Shown piece after piece: positions 15,309 to 22,062 of a stretch of DNA of 24,676 nucleotides (position 1 is its first letter; every line of letters begins with the position of its first letter). The notes under the pieces are model-generated. The model worked only from the letters and a program-made list of their open reading frames with translations, did not search any database and was not told the origin of the DNA. Both the position numbers and the translations under genes were made by a program. This DNA comes from Acholeplasmataceae bacterium UBA5769 (GTDB lineage: Bacteria; Bacillota_I; Bacilli_A; Acholeplasmatales; Acholeplasmataceae): assembly GCA_002418725.1 (NCBI GenBank), contig DIER01000018.1, positions 1 to 24,676 on the forward strand, written 5' to 3'.

Positions 15309-16178
15309 CTATCCTTTAATTCCTGTAAATGTAATACCTTCAATAAATGATTTTTGGGTAAAGAAGAAAATCACGAGTGAAGGTAACATAATCAAAATGG
15401 CTGCAGCCATCATTAAATCGAAACGGCCACCATACTGCATTTGGAAAGCTCTTAAACCTAAAGCTAGTGTCCAATGTTCGGGGTTACTCAAGAAGATGAG
15501 TGGTCCAAAATAATCATTCCATGTCCCCATGAACGTGAAGAGTGCTACGGTGATGATTGCAGGTTTACACAGGGGTAACATGATTTTAATGAAGATTTGA
15601 AAGTGTGTTGCCCCATCGATGATGGCACTTTCAGATAATTCTTTGGGTATCCCTTTGAAAAACTGTCTCAATAAGAAGATATAGAAGGCTGAACCACCAC
15701 CAAAGAATGCAGGAACAATCAAAGGTAATCTCGTCCCTAACCAACCAATCTTCGCATACATGATATAGGTGGGAATTAAGATAACTTGAATGGGAATCAT
15801 CATCGTCGATAACATGATGATAAACCATTTGTCTCTACCCTTCCAATTCAGTTTCGCGAAAGCGTAAGCTGCGGTTGTTGCCGAAAACAGTGTGCCCATC
15901 ATGACCATCGCCACGATAAAGAGTGAGTTTTTCAAATACATTAAAAACGGAATGGCTTGTACCGCAGTGACGAAATTCGACCACTGAGGATCTTTTGGGA
16001 AAAACTGATCTGTTCCCATTAAGAGTTCTGCAGGTGTTTTTAGTGCGGTAAATAGCATCCACAAGAAGGGAAACATGAACCCAAAACTAAGTAATATGAG
16101 TACCAGATGCAAGAGTATCTTTTTAATCAAATCCTTCTGCCTTTTATTCAGCAGAGGCTTTTTGATGGCATCCGTCAT
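15309..16178 (-). CDS. sugar ABC transporter permease, MalG type
   Basis: This 289-residue protein has six membrane segments and the EAA loop ESAIIDGATHFQIFIKIMLP (183-202). The N-terminal FMFPFLWMLFTALKTPAEL (34-52) and the TWNDYFGPLIFL near the C-terminus are typical of MalG/UgpE-like subunits. It pairs with the MalF-type permease at 13064-13981. The ATG has GGAGGG six bases upstream. It is the first transporter gene of the operon, 16 bases after the cytosolic DUF4185-like gene and 10 bases before the binding-protein gene, so these genes are almost certainly cotranscribed. Confidence 0.93.
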   Translation of the reverse strand: MTDAIKKPLLNKRQKDLIKKILLHLVLILLSFGFMFPFLWMLFTALKTPAELLMGTDQFFPKDPQWSNFVTAVQAIPFLMYLKNSLFIVAMVMMGTLFSATTAAYAFAKLNWKGRDKWFIIMLSTMMIPIQVILIPTYIMYAKIGWLGTRLPLIVPAFFGGGSAFYIFLLRQFFKGIPKELSESAIIDGATHFQIFIKIMLPLCKPAIITVALFTFMGTWNDYFGPLIFLSNPEHWTLALGLRAFQMQYGGRFDLMMAAAILIMLPSLVIFFFTQKSFIEGITFTGIKG

Positions 16179-16194
16179 AGAGATCCCTCCTTTT

Positions 16195-17994
16195 TTAAGA
16201 TTTTGTCGTATCGATCAAACGAATAAAGCGTGGACGGTAAATCAAGTTGTTTGACATGTTGTGTTCAAAATTATACGTATTGGTGTTATAAGTCACTAAA
16301 ATGTTTGTTGACTGAGATAAATGGGGATGTGCTTTCGCGTTATACGTATACGTTGTGGATTTATAAAGTGCTTGTTCTGGGGTGTGATAAATCTTTTGTG
16401 GGTCCGTAAATGGTCCATAAGGTGTTTCACCAATCGCGAAAGCGACATATGGTGTGTTGGTATCATAAGTGAAGACTGCGATGTATTTATCCTTAAACTG
16501 ACCATCGAGGAGTTGTGAAACGCTCATTTCACAAGAGATGTGAGGGAGTAAAGGTTTCGCATCTGCAATCTGTGGTACCCAGGTTTCCCCATTAAAGTAA
16601 CGCCAGTCATCAAAAAGTTCAAAGTTTTCTTCTAAGACTCTAGCAACCACGAGTTCTCTAAAGCCCATGGTCGTTTTATAACCGTAGATGTAGATGTAAC
16701 CATCAGGATTTTTCGCACCTGCTTGTTTGGTGTTTGAAAGGATCGCACCACCCATTAAAAACTGGGATTCCTTTGTATCTACTAAGAGCGGAGCCATCTT
16801 CATGGTGGCACGTTCAGGTTCAATCATGTGGTTTTTGATCGGTGTCTTAAATAAAGCGACACCAACGACTCTAAACTGAAGACCTTCAGGTTGTGAGGGA
16901 TCTGAATTGATGACCATCGGTAAGAAATAAAGATGATCTTTAACAATCGCACCATCTTGTAGCCAAATCCATGAATGTTCAGGATCTTTAAGTAAAACAG
17001 AATTTGATGTGGCGTAAATGTCACGGTATTGTTGGTTATGATCGAAAAACTTCACGAGGTTAAGTCCGTATAAACCTTCACTAAACGACTCATCGTTATG
17101 GTTACCAATACCTCTTGAGGTTGGAATAGATAGTTTGTAATATCTAAATTTTGCATTGAGTTCGATGTCTTGGACATGACCTAAATGTGTTGCTTGATCG
17201 AGGATTACCCCTTTAATGAGGGTATAATCGTCACCATCCATCGAACCTAGAATTTTAAAGGCTTTTAAACCACGTTTAGCTAAATGGTCTGCTTCTTCAC
17301 TAAAGTAGTTGTAAAACGATATTTGGCTCACATAACGTGGTGTATGAAGATCAAAGACGATGTCTAAGTGATCAGGGTCATATCCTGAAAGATAACCATT
17401 ATTTTTAACCTTGCGATCGTAATAAGTTAAGTTTGTAACAACCGTTCCACTATCATCAAATCGAGGATCCATCTTATAGAAACCTGCGACGCGACCATCT
17501 TTTTGCCAGTTTACCTTAAACTCGATGTGATCATTTTCCATGATTCCAATCGAATTGTTGGGCATGAGATGCGGTTGGTAACGTCTGTTTGTTTTCTTAT
17601 CCGAAGTACCGACAAAAGTATCCCCAAAAACAAAGAGTGTTTTCTTAGCTTCTTCTTGATCAAAACCATCTTTGGCATCGGTTAAGTTAAAGGAATAAAT
17701 ACCATCGCCACCAGACCACTGATGATAAGAAAGAAATTTATCCGTCATCTCTTTATCTTCGGTAGCGACATAACCTTCACCGATGATTAAGGTTAATTCT
17801 TCTGCCTTGTAAGCTTCAATAACGAGTTCATTGGCGTAAGTGTTATGTTCCTTCATGACTTCGCCATCAATCATATAGAGCACTTTTGAATGATTTTCGT
17901 TTCTAAAATCTTGAATCGGGTAAATACGGTCAAGTTTGATCTCGGTTTTACCTTTTGCTAGCTTGACTACTTTGATTAAATCGCCTTTTTTCAT
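16195..17994 (-). CDS. cytosolic DUF4185-like protein with discoidin-like insert
   Basis: This 599-residue protein has no signal peptide or membrane segment, so it should be cytosolic. It is a paralogue of the lipoprotein encoded next to it, sharing WSGGDGIYSFNLTD (93-106), FGDTFVG (123-129), NNSIGIM, WLQDG, YIYIYGYK, YFNGETW, PYGPF, YNAKAHPHLS and a Y-x-PRFI end. The repeated strands suggest a beta-propeller of the DUF4185/DUF5005 kind, related in shape to glycoside hydrolase propellers. Residues about 200-315 look like an F5/8 type C (discoidin) carbohydrate-binding insert. Enzyme activity is unproven; acting on the imported oligosaccharide is an inference from position. The ATG has AAGGAGA five to six bases upstream, and the gene begins 14 bases after its paralogue. 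Confidence 0.75.
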   Translation of the reverse strand: MKKGDLIKVVKLAKGKTEIKLDRIYPIQDFRNENHSKVLYMIDGEVMKEHNTYANELVIEAYKAEELTLIIGEGYVATEDKEMTDKFLSYHQWSGGDGIYSFNLTDAKDGFDQEEAKKTLFVFGDTFVGTSDKKTNRRYQPHLMPNNSIGIMENDHIEFKVNWQKDGRVAGFYKMDPRFDDSGTVVTNLTYYDRKVKNNGYLSGYDPDHLDIVFDLHTPRYVSQISFYNYFSEEADHLAKRGLKAFKILGSMDGDDYTLIKGVILDQATHLGHVQDIELNAKFRYYKLSIPTSRGIGNHNDESFSEGLYGLNLVKFFDHNQQYRDIYATSNSVLLKDPEHSWIWLQDGAIVKDHLYFLPMVINSDPSQPEGLQFRVVGVALFKTPIKNHMIEPERATMKMAPLLVDTKESQFLMGGAILSNTKQAGAKNPDGYIYIYGYKTTMGFRELVVARVLEENFELFDDWRYFNGETWVPQIADAKPLLPHISCEMSVSQLLDGQFKDKYIAVFTYDTNTPYVAFAIGETPYGPFTDPQKIYHTPEQALYKSTTYTYNAKAHPHLSQSTNILVTYNTNTYNFEHNMSNNLIYRPRFIRLIDTTKS

Positions 17995-18008
17995 CTTTTT
18001 CTCCTTAT

Positions 18009-20057
18009 TTACTTCTTCACTTCAATCATTTTGATAAAACGTGGATAGTAGATACGTGCATCAGAGAGTGCACCAACCAGTGTGGTATTGACGTTATAAG
18101 AGATGATGTATTCTCCTGGTTTAGATAACGCAGGATGCATTTTTGCATTGTAGGAGAAGGCACCTCTTAAGTCACTCACGTTCGTTTGATAAATTTGAAT
18201 ATAATCACTAAATGTCCCATAAGGTGTATCTGAGATTGCATAAGAGATTTTACCTGAGGTGGTATTTTCCATCACGGTAAGCATGTATTTTCCTTGATAG
18301 ATGCCATCAGGTATATAGGTAACCGATAATTCTGCAGAAACCTTTGGCATCAGACCTTGAACTTGATTGATATCTGAGGTGAAGGTCTCACCGTTGAAAT
18401 AGGTCCACTTGTTAAAGTTTAGGATATCTTCTGGTAAGAATCTACCCACAATTAAGTTTCTACCATGTAAATCTTTATAACCGTAGATGTAGATATACCC
18501 GTCTCGATCCACGTTATTAAGGACGCCTGCACCAAAGTAGAGGATCCCGCCATCTGGGGTCTGTACTTGAAGTGGTGTTGAATAATAGGTTGCTTGTTGA
18601 TATTGTATACGTTCGTTTAAAATCGGTGTTTCAATTAAGCCCACGTTATGAACTTTAAACGCACTACCTTCATCTTTGACTAAAATAGGGAAAACATAGA
18701 GTTTGTTATCAATCACGACACCATCTTGAAGCCAAAGTCTTGCAGAAAGTTCATTTGCGTGTAGGGTATCTACAGAAGGTGATGCAGTGATCTTACCAAA
18801 CAAGAACTGTTCTTCATCATTGAAGATCATGATTTTGCCTAAGCCAACAACGTTATTGTCATAAGAGGTTAAGAGATTGATTTTAATGTATCTTGCATCA
18901 GTTGCTAATCCATCGATTTTTAAGGTATAGGGTTCATCAGGGTTTCCACTTGCCTGATCAAGCGTATAGGTTAAGGGTGAACTGTAGTTGATCTGATCAT
19001 GTGAAAAACGAATCTCTATATCTTTTGCACCCATCATAGGATTTGCATTATCATTCCATATCAGGATACGGTCAATCGTTTCTATATCCAAAAGATCGAT
19101 GATGATTTCAGCTTGTGGTGCATTTGCTCGGTAGCTAAGCCCTTCACTTGAATTTGAAAGGAGAGCTTCTTCTCTTTGTGAGATGGATAAGCCATCACCA
19201 TCCAGTAAATTTCTTGCTTGAAGTCCGATATAAGATTCAGGTGTATAAACGGATTTCGGCGTAATACCTGCTATGGGATAATCGAAACTGAACGCTTCAT
19301 CCAACGGTTTTGATGTATCCATGTAGCCAAGTGAGTTATTGATCATTATGGATGTTTTTCTTAACTTGTTGTGTGGATAGACCTCACCCACAAACGTATC
19401 CGAAAAGATAAAACCAACCGTTGATTTTGCTGCACCAATGGTTTCATTGCCATCGGTTAAGTTAAAGGTGAAAATACCATCTGCACCTGACCAACCGTTA
19501 TAGCGAAGAAACTGATTCGTTAATGCTTCATCTTCTTCAATGATAAAACCATCACTTAAGTAAAATCGGATATCCTCGAGTTTGATGGCATCATCTGATA
19601 CCGGAATAACAAGTTTTACTGCTTTAGCCATAGTGCCTCCTAAGTCGATGATGTCATCGGTTATGGTTTCTGAAGATAAGATCCGTTTGAAAGATAATGT
19701 ATCAAGAGACACTTCAACCGAAATGTTTAAAACATTCGCTATCAGTTTTATGTGATCCATCGGATAGATAGCATCAAAGGTGAAAATGAGTTGATGTGTC
19801 CGAATGGATGATTGCGTTAGGGTTATAGGGTTCACATCGAAAGGTTTACAAGGGTTAATAAAGTTTTCTTGATTACCCTTCACCTTGGAATAGGGTATGG
19901 TTAAACCTAAAATGGGGATTTCATCTCCCAACATCTTGTTAAAATCATATGCACATGGAGAAATCACAATCTCTTCTTCGGTCTCTATGGGTTTCTTACA
20001 CGCTGTAAGTATGAAAAGTAAACCCAAGATGATTGTTATCATTAATCCTTTTTTCAT
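18009..20057 (-). CDS. surface DUF4185-like lipoprotein with discoidin-like regions
   Basis: This 682-residue protein is first in the operon. The signal peptide ends in lipobox LTAC with Cys20. A region of about 150 residues after it looks discoidin-like (TFDAIYPMDHIKLIANVLNI). Then comes the propeller that it shares with its cytosolic paralogue (WSGADGIFTFNLTD, SDTFVGEV, NNSLGYM, WLQDG, YIYIYGYK, YFNGETF, PYGTF, YNAKMHPALS, YPRFI), interrupted by a second discoidin-like stretch (EIIIDLLDIETIDRILIWND onward). The FGDTFVG of the paralogue is FSDTFVG here. It probably binds or cleaves a glycan outside the cell. The ATG at 20057, with AGAGGA eight bases upstream, is preferred over an in-frame ATG 20 codons earlier, which lies before the expected transcription start. 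It is controlled by the promoter and repeats at 20089-20154. Confidence 0.78.
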   Translation of the reverse strand: MKKGLMITIILGLLFILTACKKPIETEEEIVISPCAYDFNKMLGDEIPILGLTIPYSKVKGNQENFINPCKPFDVNPITLTQSSIRTHQLIFTFDAIYPMDHIKLIANVLNISVEVSLDTLSFKRILSSETITDDIIDLGGTMAKAVKLVIPVSDDAIKLEDIRFYLSDGFIIEEDEALTNQFLRYNGWSGADGIFTFNLTDGNETIGAAKSTVGFIFSDTFVGEVYPHNKLRKTSIMINNSLGYMDTSKPLDEAFSFDYPIAGITPKSVYTPESYIGLQARNLLDGDGLSISQREEALLSNSSEGLSYRANAPQAEIIIDLLDIETIDRILIWNDNANPMMGAKDIEIRFSHDQINYSSPLTYTLDQASGNPDEPYTLKIDGLATDARYIKINLLTSYDNNVVGLGKIMIFNDEEQFLFGKITASPSVDTLHANELSARLWLQDGVVIDNKLYVFPILVKDEGSAFKVHNVGLIETPILNERIQYQQATYYSTPLQVQTPDGGILYFGAGVLNNVDRDGYIYIYGYKDLHGRNLIVGRFLPEDILNFNKWTYFNGETFTSDINQVQGLMPKVSAELSVTYIPDGIYQGKYMLTVMENTTSGKISYAISDTPYGTFSDYIQIYQTNVSDLRGAFSYNAKMHPALSKPGEYIISYNVNTTLVGALSDARIYYPRFIKMIEVKK

Positions 20058-20088
20058 GGAGCCATCCTCTGTAACCGTTTTCTCTTTA

Positions 20089-20117
20089 ACTATATCACAT
20101 GAAAAACCAAAAAACAA
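20089..20117 (-). promoter_or_regulatory. promoter of the nine-gene glycan operon
   Basis: Minus-strand -35 TTGTTT (20112-20117), 17-base spacer and extended -10 TGA-TATAGT (TATAGT at 20089-20094), about 32 bases before the lipoprotein ATG. AATACATT repeats overlap and flank the -35 box. Confidence 0.75.
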
Positions 20118-20154
20118 TACATTATTAATACATTTATAATTTTATTAATACATT
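20115..20154. promoter_or_regulatory. candidate GntR operator cluster A
   Basis: The octamer AATACATT occurs three times in the same direction, at 20116-20123, 20127-20134 and 20147-20154. The first two are 11 bases apart (one helical turn) and the third 20 bases further. The first copy, in the form ACAATACATT, overlaps the operon -35 box, and the same ten bases recur in the gntR-kinase gap at 20965-20973 region. Binding by the GntR protein encoded next door is an inference. Confidence 0.55.
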
Positions 20155-20159
20155 TTCGT

Positions 20160-20193
20160 AAAGAAAAAGAAAACCGCAGTTATTTTCTGCGGT
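20160..20193 (-). terminator. terminator of gntR, overlapping its last codons
   Basis: Minus-strand ACCGCAG-AAAATAA-CTGCGGT (arms 20187-20193 and 20173-20179) followed by TTTTCTTTTTCTTT. The last gntR codons and its TAA stop lie in the left arm and loop. It separates gntR from the glycan operon transcribed in the same direction. Confidence 0.85.
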
Positions 20194-20914
20194 AAAAGAG
20201 TCTGGTTCGATACTCATAATGTGCGGCATTATAGTATGTTTCCGTATATTCAATGAGTTTATTATTTAAATCATACGCATAGCGTTTTCGTTTGAGTTGA
20301 GGGGTGTCATCGTAGATATGGAGTAAATTTCTAATGTTTTTGGGTGCGACCACAGCTGATACATACTCATCAAACATGTTAAAGTAAATATTTTTACTCG
20401 ATAAGTATTGGTAGAGTGATCCAAAGAGAAATTCTTTGGTGTTAGGAAGATTAATGACTGGAATCATATACGTATCAGAATAGAGGATGGGAATCACCGT
20501 TCCTCTAAGACGCTGTAAATTATAAAGCATATCGCCTTCATTAATTTTAAAGATTGAAGCTAATATTTTATCTGCTGGAATGAGTTTTAGCGTAGCTTCC
20601 ATCGTTTTTGAAGGGAGACCCATTTCATTCATCTCATTGGTAAACGATTGAATGAGTGTAAAGTTAGACATCGAACTTTGAGTCTTGAGGACTGTCGTTC
20701 CATATCCTGCGCGTCTGGTTAAGTATTGTTCTTTCACCAGTTGTTGAATGGCTGAACGAATCGTCACACGTGAGACACCAAATTGTTCCGATAATTCTTT
20801 TTCAGAAGGAATCATATCGCCTTCTTTCCATTCACCTGATTCAATCTTTTGCTTGATGTGATTTCTAATTTGTACATAAAACGGTTGTTTGTCGATTAAA
20901 TTAACACCTGACAT
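20180..20914 (-). CDS. GntR family regulator, HutC subfamily
   Basis: This 244-residue DNA-binding regulator has an N-terminal winged helix (about 8-75) with the GntR signature PFYVQIRNHIKQKIESGEW, PSEKELSEQFGVSRVTIRSA and the wing sequence TRRAGYGTTV. Residues about 85-240 form a UTRA effector-binding domain, the fold used by HutC-type regulators to sense sugar phosphates and similar small molecules (LYNLQRLRGTVIPILYSDTYMI, IEYTETYYNA). It probably represses itself, the divergent kinase and the long operon in the absence of the pathway intermediate. The ATG at 20914 has AGGGG about ten bases upstream. Its own promoter carries an inverted repeat between the -35 and -10 boxes. Confidence 0.92.
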   Translation of the reverse strand: MSGVNLIDKQPFYVQIRNHIKQKIESGEWKEGDMIPSEKELSEQFGVSRVTIRSAIQQLVKEQYLTRRAGYGTTVLKTQSSMSNFTLIQSFTNEMNEMGLPSKTMEATLKLIPADKILASIFKINEGDMLYNLQRLRGTVIPILYSDTYMIPVINLPNTKEFLFGSLYQYLSSKNIYFNMFDEYVSAVVAPKNIRNLLHIYDDTPQLKRKRYAYDLNNKLIEYTETYYNAAHYEYRTRLFYRRK

Positions 20915-20938
20915 GTGGCGATCACCCCTAATAACTCA

Positions 20939-20967
20939 ATTGTATCATCACTTTGATACATTTACAA
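20939..20967 (-). promoter_or_regulatory. gntR promoter
   Basis: Minus-strand -35 TTGTAA (20962-20967), 17-base spacer and extended -10 TGA-TACAAT (TACAAT at 20939-20944). The inverted repeat TGTATCA-N6-TGATACA (20941-20960) overlaps the -10 box and fills the spacer, which suggests autorepression. Confidence 0.7.
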
Positions 20968-20973
20968 TACATT
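20941..20973. promoter_or_regulatory. candidate GntR operator cluster B
   Basis: The inverted repeat TGTATCA (20941-20947) and TGATACA (20954-20960) is followed by ACAATACATT (20965-20973 region). The octamers GATACATT (20955) and AATACATT (20966) start 11 bases apart, as in cluster A. An inverted copy, ACAATACAT on the minus strand, covers the kinase -10 region at 21020-21028. Confidence 0.55.
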
Positions 20974-20999
20974 ATTTGGTGTGAAATCAACTTCATCAG

Positions 21000-21028
21000 T
21001 TGACATTCAAAAAAACCTCATGTATTGT
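21000..21028 (+). promoter_or_regulatory. sugar kinase promoter
   Basis: Perfect -35 TTGACA (21000-21005), 17-base spacer and weak -10 TATTGT (21023-21028), about 28 bases before the ATG at 21056. The -10 is embedded in an inverted copy of the ACAATACAT candidate operator. Confidence 0.65.
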
Positions 21029-21055
21029 GAGTATAGACAAAGTGAGGGATCATGT

Positions 21056-21967
21056 ATGAACTATTATATCGGTATTGACGGTGGCGGAACCAAAACGAAA
21101 ATTATCGTTATCGATGAAAACGAACAGATTATTTTAGAAAACACATCAGGACCTTCAAGCATAGATACGGTCAGTGAACATGAAACACTTCAAGCTTTTT
21201 TGAATGCACTAAAACCATTTTATGATCAGGTGAACATGCCTGTGATTAAAGCTCTTTTTATTGGATTAGGGGGTATCGTTTCAGAGCATGATTGTCAATA
21301 TGTTGAAAACATCGCAAGAAGATTACCTTTCATCACTAAAGAGTGTGTCATTAAAGCAAGAAACGATATGGAAAATGCGCTTTATTCCGGTCTTCTCTTT
21401 GATGAAGGGATCGCACTGATTTGTGGTACGGGTATGGTCGCATTCGGTAAGAATAAAGCTGGAGAAACACATAAAGCAGGTGGTTGGGGTTATAAAGAAG
21501 GTGATTTAGGATCTTCTTATGATTTAGGGATGCGCAGTTTAAGACATGTCATTAAAGCATTTGATGGGAGAGATAAGAAAACAGACTTTTCAATTGATGT
21601 CGCTAACACCATTGGGATGTATCAAACAAAAGATTTTGTAGACATCATGAATAGCAAGTATTTAGACCGCACATGGATTGCAAGTCTCGCTCCCTTAGTC
21701 ACAAAACATGCGCAAAACCTAGATATCAATGCTATGTCTATCGTTAAAGAAGCGACATATGAACTTGCAAGAGCGGTTTATGCAGTCAAAGAAAGACTTG
21801 GTATCCTAAAACCAACTTTAGTGATTGTGGGTAGTTTAGGACACGCAAAAGGTTATCATGAGTATTTGATTGAAGCACTAAAAGCACAAATACCTTCCAT
21901 AAAAACGATGAAACCCAAAGTAGATCCTGCATTCGCTGCAGCACTTATGGCAAAAAAACTCATCTAA
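21056..21967 (+). CDS. BadF/NAGK-type sugar kinase
   Basis: This 303-residue member of the BadF/BadG/BcrA ATPase family most resembles N-acetylglucosamine kinases. Motifs: phosphate 1 loop DGGGTKT (8-14), probable catalytic Asp104 in ARNDMENAL, phosphate 2 loop GTGMVAFG (124-131), GGWGYKEGDLGSS (142-154) and the adenosine region VIVGSLGHAKGY near the C-terminus. It likely phosphorylates an amino sugar or a related hexose released in the cytosol; the exact substrate is not readable. The ATG at 21056 has GAGGGA six to seven bases upstream and lies downstream of the promoter; an open ATG at 20981 lies before the promoter and is rejected. It is divergent from gntR and shares candidate operators with it. 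Confidence 0.85.
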   Translation: MNYYIGIDGGGTKTKIIVIDENEQIILENTSGPSSIDTVSEHETLQAFLNALKPFYDQVNMPVIKALFIGLGGIVSEHDCQYVENIARRLPFITKECVIKARNDMENALYSGLLFDEGIALICGTGMVAFGKNKAGETHKAGGWGYKEGDLGSSYDLGMRSLRHVIKAFDGRDKKTDFSIDVANTIGMYQTKDFVDIMNSKYLDRTWIASLAPLVTKHAQNLDINAMSIVKEATYELARAVYAVKERLGILKPTLVIVGSLGHAKGYHEYLIEALKAQIPSIKTMKPKVDPAFAAALMAKKLI

Positions 21968-21971
21968 ACAA

Positions 21972-22007
21972 AATGTCACATCGGATGCGATGTGACATTC
22001 TTTTTTT
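21972..22007 (+). terminator. terminator of the sugar kinase gene
   Basis: AATGTCACATCG-GATG-CGATGTGACATT, a perfect 12-bp stem with a 4-base loop, is followed by C and seven T. The last T residues form the first bases of the -35 box of the next gene. Confidence 0.95.
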
Positions 22008-22034
22008 GACTTTTCTACGAAAAGAATCTATAAT
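22006..22034 (+). promoter_or_regulatory. promoter of the O-antigen-ligase-like gene
   Basis: -35 TTGACT (22006-22011), exact 17-base spacer and perfect -10 TATAAT (22029-22034). Expected transcription start is near 22041, which excludes translation starts at 21973 and 22039. Confidence 0.85.
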
Positions 22035-22062
22035 AAGAATGGAGTTTCATCCGGGGGTTTTC

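Noticed and set aside
15299..15343. 15-residue extension before the binding-protein signal peptide
   Set aside because: It overlaps the upstream permease gene and would hide the lipoprotein signal; a strong ribosome site precedes the ATG at 15298.
20115..20154. CRISPR-like or microsatellite repeat
   Set aside because: The repeated unit is only 8-11 bases, irregularly spaced and placed on a promoter; operator sites explain it better.
20981..21055. 25-residue N-terminal extension of the sugar kinase
   Set aside because: It would begin before the -35 TTGACA of the kinase promoter, and the family N-terminus and ribosome binding site are at 21056.
21973..22062. 30-residue N-terminal extension of the O-antigen-ligase-like protein
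   Set aside because: This stretch is the kinase terminator hairpin and the gene's own promoter; translation must start downstream, at 22063.
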